This document shows, piece by piece, positions 6,337 to 13,560 of a stretch of DNA of 21,794 bases. Position numbers and translations under genes: made by a program. The notes under the pieces were generated by a model, which searched no databases, had not been told where the DNA came from, and saw only the letters and a list, made by a program, of their open reading frames with translations. Origin of the DNA: an uncultured Eubacteriales bacterium. Lineage in GTDB: Bacteria > Bacillota > Clostridia > Christensenellales > UBA1242. The stretch is from contig CAPERS010000015.1 in assembly GCA_948607205.1 (NCBI GenBank), positions 581 to 22,374 of the forward strand, written 5' to 3'. The first letter of the stretch is position 1, and every line of letters starts with the position of its first letter.

Positions 6337-6907
6337 AAAGCAACCTTTTTATTTGTTTTTGAAGTTCTTGCATTTCTTGAATTTCTCGATTGTGCTGTTG
6401 AATTGAGTTTGAAACTTCTTCCCTCAAACTGTCACATATGTCAAATCTCAATAAGTTAAGCATAAACGCAACTCCGCTTTGATGATGTGCTATCATTTGG
6501 CTTAAAAAGTCGGCATTGACATTGTTTGAAGCCTGTGTTGTTTCAAGGGTTGCAATCATGCGTCCAAAAATGTCATTATATCCTCTTTGATATAGCAAAA
6601 GGTCGCGCTTGTCATTTTCCTCAGTGCAGGTGTCAAGCATTGGGCTGAGTTTGTCAATCCCTTTGCTTGAAGACTCCACAAGACTGGTGGCAAGTTCTTC
6701 AATGTCTGGGTTGGTTGTGAATTTGAGAACGTTGTCGGCCATCAAAAGTCCACCATTGTGATGAGCAATCATTGTGAAAATGAAGTGCCTTGCAATGTTG
6801 TTTTCCAGTTCGACATTTTGCATATCTTCTTCCATTTTGTTGAGGATTTCAAAATATTTTGATATGTAGTCTTTTGCATTGGAACTGAGTTTGATTATTC
6901 TTATCAT
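6335..6907 (-). CDS. DUF305-like protein with two MIAHH motifs (duplicated)
   Basis: 190 residues, all helical, made of two similar halves. Half one has HFIFTMIAHHNGGLLMAD (41-58) and then PDIEELATSLVESSSKGIDKL. Half two has ADFLSQMIAHHQSGVAFM (132-149), then LREEVSNSIQQHNREIQEMQ. The MI-x-HH signature followed by a helix ending in an E-I-x-x-M-type stretch is that of DUF305, a ferritin-like four-helix family that includes the copper-binding CopM. Unlike many DUF305 proteins it has no signal peptide and would be cytoplasmic. Metal binding by His49/50 and His141/142 is inferred. The ATG at 6907 is chosen because AAGGAG stands 5 nt before it; an earlier ATG at 6922 overlaps that ribosome site. 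Confidence 0.78.
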   Translation of the reverse strand: MIRIIKLSSNAKDYISKYFEILNKMEEDMQNVELENNIARHFIFTMIAHHNGGLLMADNVLKFTTNPDIEELATSLVESSSKGIDKLSPMLDTCTEENDKRDLLLYQRGYNDIFGRMIATLETTQASNNVNADFLSQMIAHHQSGVAFMLNLLRFDICDSLREEVSNSIQQHNREIQEMQELQKQIKRLL

Positions 6908-6927
6908 ATTTTCTCCTTTCATTTTTA

Positions 6928-6956
6928 TTTATGCAATTTGAAAAGTAATGTTTCAA
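6928..6956 (-). promoter_or_regulatory. Probable promoter of the DUF305-like gene
   Basis: On the minus strand TTGAAA (6956-6951), 17-nt spacer, CATAAA (6933-6928). It is a moderate match, with a short leader to the AAGGAG site. Confidence 0.5.
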
Positions 6957-7050
6957 TATTTAATGCTGTTAAAATCATGAAAAACTTAAGTCATAAATTG
7001 GACAAGCGTTAAATATAATTTTAATAGCCTTGAAAAAGTGTGACATTTCA

Positions 7051-7079
7051 TTGACATTTTTTGGCTTAGAGCATACAAT
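7051..7079 (+). promoter_or_regulatory. Strong promoter for the gene at 7120
   Basis: TTGACA (7051-7056), 17-nt spacer, TACAAT (7074-7079); nearly perfect SigA-type consensus. Transcription would start near 7086. Confidence 0.85.
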
Positions 7080-7119
7080 ACTTATGTAGCGAAAACGCAA
7101 TTTAAAAGGAGAGAGGGTT

Positions 7120-7353
7120 ATGAACGAACTTATTAAAAGCATGGATAATTTGCCAAAACTTGTGAAAATCATTCTTGCATTGCCATTCCTTGATATTGTT
7201 TGGGCTGTATATCGCCTTTGCAAATCAATTTCAAAGAACAACGCAGTGGGAATCATTTTAGCAGTTGTTATGCTTATCCTTTGCCCAGCAATTCTTTGGG
7301 TTGTTGACCTCATAACAATTATTGTTATGGATAAAGTGCTTTGGATTGACTAA
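7120..7353 (+). CDS. Small two-helix membrane protein
   Basis: 77 residues. An amphipathic start (MNELIKSMDNLPKLVK) is followed by a hydrophobic segment at about 15-33 (ILALPFLDIVWAVYRL). A basic loop, CKSISKNN, leads to a long hydrophobic stretch at about 42-70. This layout, with a DIVWAVYRL segment and a basic loop, is common in small unassigned membrane proteins of Clostridia; no function is known to me. AAGGAG stands 10 nt before the ATG. It has its own strong promoter and terminator, so it is a single-gene unit that is probably well expressed. Confidence 0.75.
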   Translation: MNELIKSMDNLPKLVKIILALPFLDIVWAVYRLCKSISKNNAVGIILAVVMLILCPAILWVVDLITIIVMDKVLWID

Positions 7354-7376
7354 AAAAATTCAATCTTTCACTTACT

Positions 7377-7400
7377 AAAAAGGCTTTAAGCCTTTTTTTT
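7377..7400 (+). terminator. Intrinsic terminator
   Basis: Stem AAAAAGGCT (7377-7385) / AGCCTTTTT (7389-7397) with a 3-nt loop and an 8-T run (7393-7400). Confidence 0.92.
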
Positions 7401-7401
7401 C

Positions 7402-7431
7402 TTGCATTTAATTGTCTGTTTGAGTTATACT
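7402..7431 (+). promoter_or_regulatory. Promoter for the zinc-ribbon gene at 7455
   Basis: TTGCAT (7402-7407), 18-nt spacer, TATACT (7426-7431), immediately downstream of the preceding terminator. Confidence 0.6.
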
Positions 7432-7454
7432 ACTGTTAACAAAGGAGAAAAACT

Positions 7455-8036
7455 ATGGGGTTTATGGATAGAGCGCGCCTGAACAATCTTATTGGTATGG
7501 CAAATTCTGTGTATGACGCTGATGACGATGAACTGGACGAAATGCAAAACGGCGAACAAGAAGATGAGTCTGAAGATGAAGGCTTTGGCGATGATGGTTA
7601 TGGCATGGGCGGTTATGATGGCGGTCAAGGTGGCATGGCTGAAGATGGACAAGATGAGCAATCGGGCTCTGATGAAGAGGAAGAAGACCCTGCAGTTGCC
7701 GAAAAAGCAAAAAAAGAAAGACAATGGAAAAAAGATAAAATCAAAATGGAAATTGTTGCCAGTCTTTTTCTGGCTAGACCTGCAAAACAGTTCAAATGTC
7801 CGCGTTGCAAAAGACCTTCAATATATTTTGAGCCTGACATAATAAGAACGGCGATGGACTCAGCTTGGAGTTCGGTTTATCTGCCAAGAACACAGCGCTG
7901 GGTTTGTTTCAATCCAAGTTGCCCTATGAACTTTGTCAAAACACGAACAAGATTTCGTTTGGGAATGATTGGAAATCTTGTGCCAACACATATTTTTTCA
8001 AACGTGGTCGACAAAAATCCATTTATGCCAATTTAA
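7455..8036 (+). CDS. Zinc-ribbon protein with long acidic, Gly-rich linker
   Basis: 193 residues in three parts. Residues 1-20 form a short amphipathic helix (FMDRARLNNLIGMANSVY). Residues 21-80 are an unstructured acidic linker of Asp/Glu runs with a Gly/Met/Tyr-rich middle. Residues 84-193 are a basic region (EKAKKERQWKKDKIKMEI) leading to a ribbon with C115-x2-C118 and C151-x4-C156, which probably binds one zinc. Residues 157-193 (PMNFVKTRTRF onward) are a conserved-looking tail. I do not recognise a named family. The CPRC...CFNPSCP pattern resembles ribbons that bind nucleic acid or act as protein adaptors. AAGGAG lies 7 nt before the ATG. Its own promoter and terminator make it monocistronic. 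Function unknown. Confidence 0.75.
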   Translation: MGFMDRARLNNLIGMANSVYDADDDELDEMQNGEQEDESEDEGFGDDGYGMGGYDGGQGGMAEDGQDEQSGSDEEEEDPAVAEKAKKERQWKKDKIKMEIVASLFLARPAKQFKCPRCKRPSIYFEPDIIRTAMDSAWSSVYLPRTQRWVCFNPSCPMNFVKTRTRFRLGMIGNLVPTHIFSNVVDKNPFMPI

Positions 8037-8064
8037 AAAACTCACACTTATGTGTGAGTTTTTT
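8035..8064. terminator. Bidirectional intrinsic terminator
   Basis: A 13-bp stem AAAAAACTCACAC (8035-8047) / GTGTGAGTTTTTT (8052-8064), loop TTAT. It overlaps the TAA of the plus gene and has an A-run and a T-run, so it can also stop transcripts from the convergent DUF1846 gene. A further A7/T7 tract lies at 8112-8127. Confidence 0.9.
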
Positions 8065-8137
8065 AAATCATAAAGTGATTGAGTTATAAATTGATAAAGT
8101 TTCGGATTTTTAAAAAAAACTTTTTTTAATCATCTTT

Positions 8138-9622
8138 TTACGCTTCAAACAAGTGATTTGTCAGATATTGTGGCTGGCATGAAATGTTAACCTTAAGTTT
8201 TTTGAGTATGCTCTCTTCGGCAGGCGCAAGCATATATGTGCAGTGCGCTTCCATTCCTTCAAGCATTGACAGGCAGTCAATTGCCTTTTTTGCCTTTTCA
8301 TTTGTTCGAGAAGAAATTGCAAGTGCAATCAAAACATCGTCTGCTGTGAGGACACTGCAATTTTGATGAAGGTAATTTTTTCTCAGTTCCATGATTGGCA
8401 ACAAGATATCATCTGAAATAACATCAAAATCGTCGCCAAGTCCAGCTAGTGTTCGCAGACTGTTCAAAAGCACTGCTCCGCAGGCAGAAATAACCTTCTT
8501 TGTTTTGCCAGTCACAATTTGACCATCTGGCAATTCAAGCGCAATGCAAGGCAGTCCACTTGTTTTGGAAGTTTGCTTTGCAATCGTTGTAACTTTAAGA
8601 AGTTCTGCATTGACTCCAACTTCAGCCATGAGATATTTTGTTCTTTCGACGGTTTCTTGGTTTATTTGACCTTTTTTATAATCACACTCGGCTTTGAGAT
8701 ATCTTCTGACAATTTCCTTTTTAGACGCCATTTCAACAACATCATTGTCGCAGATTGCGGATGCAACCATGTTCACACCCATGTCGGTTGGTGATTTGTA
8801 TATGTCTTCGCCGGTTATTTTTCTGAGAATATTTTTAAGAACTGGGAAAACTTCAATATCTCGGTTGTAGTTGACGGTCAGCTTGCCATAAGCATTGAAG
8901 TGATATGGGTCGATTTGATTTATGTCGTTAAGGTCAGCAGTTGCTGATTCATAGGCAATATTGACAGGGTGCTTGAGAGGCAAGTCCCAAACAGGAAAGG
9001 TTTCAAACTTGGCATATCCTGCTTTGACACCACGCTTGAAGTCGTGATACATTTGGCTAAGGCAAGTTGCAAGTTTTCCACTTGATGGACCTGGCGCAGT
9101 GACAACAACGAGAGGTCGAGTGGTTTCAATATATGAATTTGCGCCATAGCCTTCGTCAGAAACAATGGTGTCGACATCATTTGGATAGCCTTTTGTATAG
9201 CGGTGGAAATAGATTTTCTCGCCACGATTTTCAAGTTTTCTTGCAAACTTTTGTGCGCTAGGTTGACCTTTAAAAAGTGTGATAACAATAGATGAAACAT
9301 AAAGCCCGATTTCACGGAGGTTGTCAATAAGTCTTAAAACCTCATTATCATAACTCAGACCAAGGTCAGCACGGATTTTGTTCTTTTCAATGTCATTTGC
9401 TGAAATACAGAAAATTATTTCTGCCTTATCTTTAAGTTTTAAAAGAAGTTTGGTTTTGATGTTTGGGTCAAAGCCTGGGAGAACGCGTGATGCATGGTAG
9501 TCATCAAAAAGTTTTCCTCCGAATTCCAGATAAAGTTTTGAAAACTTTTGGATTCTTTTCAAAATATTTTCACTTTGAAGTTTCAAGTAAAGCGAGTTGT
9601 CGAAGCCGATTTTCTTTTCCAT
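8138..9622 (-). CDS. DUF1846 domain-containing protein
   Basis: 494 residues, the normal length of this widespread family of Bacillota and Actinomycetota. The N-terminal block begins MEKKIGFDN. It continues LYLEFGGKLFDDYHASRVLP (30-49) and CISANDIEKNKIRADLG (72-88), which are close to the family consensus. A loop TAPGPSSGK (175-183) resembles a phosphate-binding turn. The protein is cytoplasmic by its composition. Structures of family members show a P-loop-like core, but the biochemical role is not established, so none is given. The ATG at 9622 has GGAGG 8 nt before it; an upstream in-frame TTG at 9643 lies before the ribosome site and is rejected. Monocistronic, divergent from the glycosyltransferase operon. 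Confidence 0.93.
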   Translation of the reverse strand: MEKKIGFDNSLYLKLQSENILKRIQKFSKLYLEFGGKLFDDYHASRVLPGFDPNIKTKLLLKLKDKAEIIFCISANDIEKNKIRADLGLSYDNEVLRLIDNLREIGLYVSSIVITLFKGQPSAQKFARKLENRGEKIYFHRYTKGYPNDVDTIVSDEGYGANSYIETTRPLVVVTAPGPSSGKLATCLSQMYHDFKRGVKAGYAKFETFPVWDLPLKHPVNIAYESATADLNDINQIDPYHFNAYGKLTVNYNRDIEVFPVLKNILRKITGEDIYKSPTDMGVNMVASAICDNDVVEMASKKEIVRRYLKAECDYKKGQINQETVERTKYLMAEVGVNAELLKVTTIAKQTSKTSGLPCIALELPDGQIVTGKTKKVISACGAVLLNSLRTLAGLGDDFDVISDDILLPIMELRKNYLHQNCSVLTADDVLIALAISSRTNEKAKKAIDCLSMLEGMEAHCTYMLAPAEESILKKLKVNISCQPQYLTNHLFEA

Positions 9623-9736
9623 AATTTTTTCCTCCGTAAACAAAATCTAAAAAAAGTATAAAAAATTTTTCTAAAATTTTATAATAAATTGCGAAAAAAG
9701 CAAAAAAATATTATTAAAACTTGTCAAAAAAATATT

Positions 9737-9765
9737 TTGTAAAATAACTAGGCTTGTGCTAAAAT
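9737..9765 (+). promoter_or_regulatory. Promoter of the glycosyltransferase-degV-SDR operon
   Basis: TTGTAA (9737-9742), 17-nt spacer, TAAAAT (9760-9765) with the extended -10 TG-C directly before it. A small GGG/CCC hairpin (9778-9789) and AAGGAG follow in the leader. Confidence 0.7.
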
Positions 9766-9813
9766 ACTATTTATAAAGGGAAATGCCCCATAACGCAAAT
9801 TAAAGGAGAAATT

Positions 9814-11151
9814 ATGAAAGTATTAATTCTTTCAGTGACAGCGGGCAATGCTCATAACGCATGTGCAAAAGGCATGAAAGAAAAACTTGAACAAAACGGC
9901 GTGACGGTCAAGGTGATTGATATGCTTAAAGAATTTTCAACACCAATCAATGCGTGGACAGCCGATAAAGGATACAATCTTTCAGTTGCCAAACTTCTGC
10001 CATTATATAATGCCTTCTATAATCTATATAAACAAGCAAAGCCAGAGAATAGATATAAATGTATCGGACAAGGCATTCCAATCACAACACTCAGATGGCT
10101 ATATCAAGAAATAAACACTTTCAGACCTGATGTCATTTATTGCACACACTTCTATGGCGCAATTGCGCTCACAGACCTCAAACTTTGCTATAAGTTGCCG
10201 TGCAAAACAATTGTGTCAAATCTTGATTATGTCAATTCTCCTTTCTGGGAAGCATGCATCGGTGTTGACTATTTCACAATTTCACATGAAGACTTTATCA
10301 AAGAATGTATTGAGGAAGGCTTCAAAGCCGAACAACTTATTCCAACAGGTATACCAGTCAAAGCAGAGTTTTTCAATGAAATTGATAAAACTGATGCCAG
10401 AAACCAACTGGGACTTGAACAAGATGTCTACACAGTCATGATTATGTTTGGTGGCGGACACTGGGGCGGTGGCGCAAAAGTGTTTGAAATGATTGCAAAG
10501 AATTTCAAGCATGAAATTCAAATCATTATGATTAATGGTCGCGATAAAGCAGGCTTTGAAAAGATTGAGAAGATGAAAAAAACATTGCCATCCAATGTTA
10601 AAGTATGCAACGTTGGTTTCACAAACAGAGTCGACCTATATATGAGTGCGTCAGACGTTATGGTTGGTAAAATGGGCGGGGCTTCATCGACTGAGATAAT
10701 CAACAAGAAACTTCCACTCATTGTAACGCAAGAACTTCCTGCGCAAGAGGAATATAACCTTGAATATCTCGAAGGCAAAGGTCTTGCGCGAAGTTTTGAA
10801 ACAAAGAAAGAACTTATTGCTCATCTTGAAGAACTTATGGACGAAGAGAAAAGAAAGGTTATAATTGATAAACTTGCACAGTTCAGAAGAAACGGAATGG
10901 AAGAACTTGCAAAACTTATTCTCGCTCAGCCGAAAGCCGAATATGATGATGAATATATTGCATCAATCGATTATAAAAAAGTTGAAAACAATGTCAAGAA
11001 AGCACTTGCGAGCGCACATAAAGAGGTGATGAAAGAGGTTAAAACTCAGAAAACAATTCTCAAAAAAGAAAGCGCCGAACAAAAAGTTAAACTGAAATCG
11101 GAAAAGCGCTCTGAACGCAAAAGCAAAGCTTTAAAAACAAAAGCAGTTTAA
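9814..11151 (+). CDS. Processive diacylglycerol glycosyltransferase-like protein (GT28, UgtP/MGD family)
   Basis: 445 residues. The N-terminal domain starts MKVLILSVTAGNAHNACAKG, the MGDG-synthase-type motif (usually S-x-x-x-GNGH). It continues through RPDVIYCTHFYGA (104-116), typical of this family's acceptor domain. The C-terminal GT-B domain has MFGGGHWGGGAK (211-222), NVGFTNRVDLYMSASDVMVGKMGGASSTE (266-294) and PLIVTQELPAQEEYN (301-315), the UDP-sugar site. It would add sugar from a UDP-sugar to diacylglycerol at the membrane, as in glycolipids and lipoteichoic acid anchors. Residues 375-445 are a Lys/Glu-rich helical tail beyond the normal end, ending strongly basic; it may help membrane binding. 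It is first in an operon with degV and an SDR gene. The exact sugar cannot be read from sequence. Confidence 0.88.
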   Translation: MKVLILSVTAGNAHNACAKGMKEKLEQNGVTVKVIDMLKEFSTPINAWTADKGYNLSVAKLLPLYNAFYNLYKQAKPENRYKCIGQGIPITTLRWLYQEINTFRPDVIYCTHFYGAIALTDLKLCYKLPCKTIVSNLDYVNSPFWEACIGVDYFTISHEDFIKECIEEGFKAEQLIPTGIPVKAEFFNEIDKTDARNQLGLEQDVYTVMIMFGGGHWGGGAKVFEMIAKNFKHEIQIIMINGRDKAGFEKIEKMKKTLPSNVKVCNVGFTNRVDLYMSASDVMVGKMGGASSTEIINKKLPLIVTQELPAQEEYNLEYLEGKGLARSFETKKELIAHLEELMDEEKRKVIIDKLAQFRRNGMEELAKLILAQPKAEYDDEYIASIDYKKVENNVKKALASAHKEVMKEVKTQKTILKKESAEQKVKLKSEKRSERKSKALKTKAV

Positions 11152-11196
11152 AAAACTAAACTAAGATTTCAAAAAACATTAGGAGGAATAAATAAA

Positions 11197-12066
11197 ATGA
11201 AAGTTGCAATAGTAACAGACAGTAACAGTGGGATCACACAAAAAGAGGCAAAGGAAATGAAGGACCTTTACGTTATTCCAATGCCTTTCTTGGTTAACGA
11301 CGAAGAATATTTTGAAGATATAAGCCTGTCACAAGAAGAATTCTATAAAATGCTGGGTGAAGACACCGACATTTCAACTTCACAGCCAAGCATTGCTGGC
11401 GTGACTGACCTTTGGGAAGAACTTCTCAAAAAATATGACGAAGTTGTGCATATCCCAATGTCAAGTGCGCTCAGTATGTCTTGCGAAACAGCAACAAACT
11501 TTGCCGAAAACTATAACGGAAAAGTTCATGTCGTTGACAACCACAGAATTTCAATCACGCAAAAAGCATCATGCATGGATGCGCTCGCGCTGGCAAGACA
11601 GGGCAAAAGCGGAAAAGAAATCAAGGACTATCTTTTGAAAACAAAATCAGATTCAAGCATATATATCATGGTTGACACCCTCAAATATCTCAAAAAGGGC
11701 GGAAGAGTCACTCCTGCCGCTGCGGCAATCGGCACACTTCTCAAAATCAAACCTGTTCTTCAAATTCAAGGCGGAAAACTTGACCAGTTCGCCAAAGTTA
11801 TGAATGAAAAGGTTGCTCGTCAAAAGATGATTTCGGCAATTAAGAAAGACCTTCAAGAACGCTTTGCTGACCTCGTGGCAAATGGCGAGATGATTCTCTC
11901 TTGCGCATACACAAACTGCCGTGACAAAGCCGAGGACTTTGCAAATCAAATCCGTGCTGAAATCCCAAACATTGAAGTCGTTTGGGTTGACCCACTTTCG
12001 CTCAGCGTTTCTTGCCATATCGGCAGTGGCTCACTTGCCGTTGGTTGCATGAGGAAGGTAAAATAA
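11197..12066 (+). CDS. DegV family fatty-acid-binding protein
   Basis: 289 residues, typical length. DegV (FakB-type) proteins bind a fatty acid, and in Bacillota some of them present it to the kinase FakA for phosphorylation. Visible family features are VTDSNSGI (6-13), STSQPS (60-65), the MSSALS loop (88-93), LKYLKKGGR (162-170), LLKIKPVL (181-188) and a C-terminal CHIGSGSLAVG (273-283), corresponding to the usual H-x-GPGA ligand loop. AGGAGG stands 11 nt before the ATG. It lies 45 nt after the glycosyltransferase with no terminator between, and its stop overlaps the next start (TAATG), so the three genes are co-transcribed. No fakA-like gene is in the window. Confidence 0.93.
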   Translation: MKVAIVTDSNSGITQKEAKEMKDLYVIPMPFLVNDEEYFEDISLSQEEFYKMLGEDTDISTSQPSIAGVTDLWEELLKKYDEVVHIPMSSALSMSCETATNFAENYNGKVHVVDNHRISITQKASCMDALALARQGKSGKEIKDYLLKTKSDSSIYIMVDTLKYLKKGGRVTPAAAAIGTLLKIKPVLQIQGGKLDQFAKVMNEKVARQKMISAIKKDLQERFADLVANGEMILSCAYTNCRDKAEDFANQIRAEIPNIEVVWVDPLSLSVSCHIGSGSLAVGCMRKVK

Positions 12067-12857
12067 TGAACAAAACAGTTATAATCACAGGCGCGTCAAG
12101 CGGAATAGGTCTTGCAACAGCAAAAATGCTTCTTGCAAAAGGCTATACAGTTTTTGGAATAAGCATAAATGACGGCGAAGGAAATCTTCCTTTTCAGAAC
12201 TATATTTCCGATGTCAATGATCACGAGAATGTTGCAAAAATCTTGAAAGAAATTTTTGATAAAACTGGCAGTATCGACGCTTTTATCAATAATGCTGGTT
12301 ATGGCATTGCAGGTGCAATCTCAGCGACTGACCCAAAAGCAATCTATGCGCTTGTAAACACAAATCTTTCTGCTGTTATGTCACTTTCTGCGCTTGTTAT
12401 TGAATATCTCAAAAAGTCCAAGGGCAGAATTATAAACACGTCCTCTGTTGGAGGGATTATCCCTCTTCCTTTTCAGGCTGTCTACTCAGCAACAAAAGCG
12501 GGCGTTGAAATCTTTTCACGCGCTCTTGCAAATGAAGTTAAGCCTTTTGGAATCAAAGTGACAGCCGTTCTTCCTGGCGATGTCAACACCAATTTCACAC
12601 AAAATCGAATTATGCAAAAAGACGACTCAGATGAAAATTATGCTGAGAATGTCAAAAAATCTATCGCCAAAGTTGAGAAGGATGAAAGAGCTGGCAAAGG
12701 TCCTGAATCAGTTGCCAAAGTGATTGTCCGCCAACTTGAAAAAAGACGACCAAAACTTAAAGTTGTTGTTGGTTTTTGGTATAAATGCGTGCCATTTCTC
12801 ATCCGTATCCTTCCAGTTCGCACAATCAACTGGATTGTCAGAAAACTTTATTGCTAG
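12066..12857 (+). CDS. Short-chain dehydrogenase/reductase (classical SDR)
   Basis: 263 residues. An NAD(P)-binding Rossmann protein with TGASSGIG (8-15), NNAG (75-78), catalytic Ser127 in NTSSVGG, and Y140-x3-K144 in AVYSATKAG. The PGDVNTNF segment (170-177) is the usual region after the active site. The C-terminus (about 232-263) has a hydrophobic/basic helix that may touch the membrane. The start ATG overlaps the DegV stop by one base. A longer in-frame start at 12012 lies inside degV and is rejected. Its substrate is unknown, but the operon (glycolipid synthase, fatty-acid binder) suggests a lipid or fatty-acyl carbonyl compound; that is inference. Confidence 0.92.
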   Translation: MNKTVIITGASSGIGLATAKMLLAKGYTVFGISINDGEGNLPFQNYISDVNDHENVAKILKEIFDKTGSIDAFINNAGYGIAGAISATDPKAIYALVNTNLSAVMSLSALVIEYLKKSKGRIINTSSVGGIIPLPFQAVYSATKAGVEIFSRALANEVKPFGIKVTAVLPGDVNTNFTQNRIMQKDDSDENYAENVKKSIAKVEKDERAGKGPESVAKVIVRQLEKRRPKLKVVVGFWYKCVPFLIRILPVRTINWIVRKLYC

Positions 12858-12907
12858 GATTGAATTTTGATAGTATTTAAAACTTTTAGTAAGTGACAAA
12901 GGCACAA

Positions 12908-12933
12908 AAAAAACACCCAATTGGGTGTTTTTT
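12908..12933. terminator. Bidirectional terminator, left border of XRE/Cys-rich cassette 2
   Basis: Stem AAAAAACACCC (12908-12918) / GGGTGTTTTTT (12923-12933), loop AATT. It serves the SDR operon on the plus strand and the Cys-rich gene on the minus strand. The stem is nearly identical to the hairpin at 13559-13586. Confidence 0.92.
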
Positions 12934-12934
12934 A

Positions 12935-13183
12935 TTAAGTCAATTTGCTAAGAGATTTTTCAAATTGATCGCAAAGTTTTTCAATATACTTTAATGAGTG
13001 CATTAAATTGAAAATCTGAGTTTCTTCGCAATCGATTCTTGGTTGATAATATGGGCAATTTTTACAAGTTTTTATTTTATATTGTTTTAAGCAATGTCCG
13101 CAATCAATAGCATGAAAATATTTTTTATTTTTATCATAGCCGTAATGTTGATAAAAATTCTTACAATCCTTTTTTAATTCCAT
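12935..13183 (-). CDS. Small Cys/His-rich protein of unknown function (cassette 2)
   Basis: 82 residues with nine possible metal ligands: C7-x5-H13-Y14, H24, C28, G29-H30-C31, C40-x2-C43 and C52. A helical C-terminus follows (IFNLMHSLKYIEKLCDQFEK). The motif C-x5-HY-x14-GHC-x8-C-x2-C matches the protein at 287-661, which differs only by one residue in one gap, so the two are probably paralogues. It may bind zinc. A strong AGGAGG stands 6 nt before the ATG. A promoter TTGACA-N17-TAAACT with palindromes between it and the start points to repression by the divergent XRE protein. No named family is recognised; roles such as antirepressor or toxin-like effector are open. Confidence 0.75.
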   Translation of the reverse strand: MELKKDCKNFYQHYGYDKNKKYFHAIDCGHCLKQYKIKTCKNCPYYQPRIDCEETQIFNLMHSLKYIEKLCDQFEKSLSKLT

Positions 13184-13197
13184 AACTCACCTCCTTT

Positions 13198-13273
13198 TAT
13201 AACGGATATGTTATATAGTTTATCATAACTTATAAGTGATGTCAAGAATTTTATAACGTTTTAGTGATATAAT
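13198..13273. promoter_or_regulatory. Divergent promoters with repeated TATAAC/GTTATA operator half-sites
   Basis: The minus promoter is TTGACA (13245-13240), spacer 17, TAAACT (13222-13217). The plus promoter has TATAAT (13268-13273), 7 nt before the XRE ATG, so that message is probably leaderless. A perfect inverted repeat TATAAC-N6-GTTATA lies at 13198-13215. A second inverted repeat, AGTT-N6-AACT (13217-13230), covers the minus -10. A near-palindrome TATAAC-GTTTTA (13252-13263) abuts the plus -10. The layout suits one repressor controlling both genes. Confidence 0.65.
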
Positions 13274-13280
13274 ATCAACT

Positions 13281-13487
13281 ATGGAAAGAAAATTTGCAAA
13301 AAAGTTAAAAGAATTAAGAACAGAAAGAAAGTTATCTTATGAAAGTTTGGGAAAACTTGTAAATATTTCTCATACTTCAATTTTTCGATGGGAAAACAAT
13401 CAAGCAGATATAACAAGCGACAACTTAATTATTCTTGCTAAGTTTTTCGGCGTGACAACTGATTATTTGTTAGGTCTTGAAGATTAG
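13281..13487 (+). CDS. XRE-family transcriptional regulator (cassette 2)
   Basis: 68 residues, essentially one XRE helix-turn-helix domain. FAKKLKELRTERKLSYESLG (4-23), then LVNISHTSIFRWENNQADIT (26-45) holding the recognition helix, then LIILAKFFGVTTDYLLGLED, the classic family ending. No ribosome site precedes the ATG, and a -10 box TATAAT ends 7 nt upstream, which indicates a leaderless message. It diverges from the Cys-rich gene, and the gap carries palindromes, so autoregulation and repression of the partner are likely. Its layout and family match the gene cut at 1-204. Confidence 0.9.
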   Translation: MERKFAKKLKELRTERKLSYESLGKLVNISHTSIFRWENNQADITSDNLIILAKFFGVTTDYLLGLED

Positions 13488-13508
13488 GAATTTTTAAGAA
13501 TAATAAAT

Positions 13509-13560
13509 TTATTGCATCATTTCATTCGATTTGATGCAATAACTTAAAGATATGATGCAA
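13509..13560. repeat. TGATGCAA repeats: one long inverted pair plus a third copy
   Basis: TTATTGCATCA (13509-13519) and TGATGCAATAA (13532-13542) form perfect 11-bp arms around a 12-nt spacer. A third TGATGCAA lies at 13553-13560 and runs into the terminator. No T-run follows the first hairpin, so it may be a protein site rather than a terminator. Confidence 0.6.

Noticed and set aside
9100..9120. Walker A ATP-binding loop in the DUF1846 protein (APGPSSGK)
   Set aside because: It looks phosphate-loop-like but does not fit GxxxxGK[ST] exactly and no Walker B was identified, so no ATPase role is claimed.
12012..12065. Upstream start for the SDR gene inside degV
   Set aside because: The Rossmann strand begins right after the ATG at 12066, which overlaps the DegV stop as in coupled genes; the extension has no family similarity.
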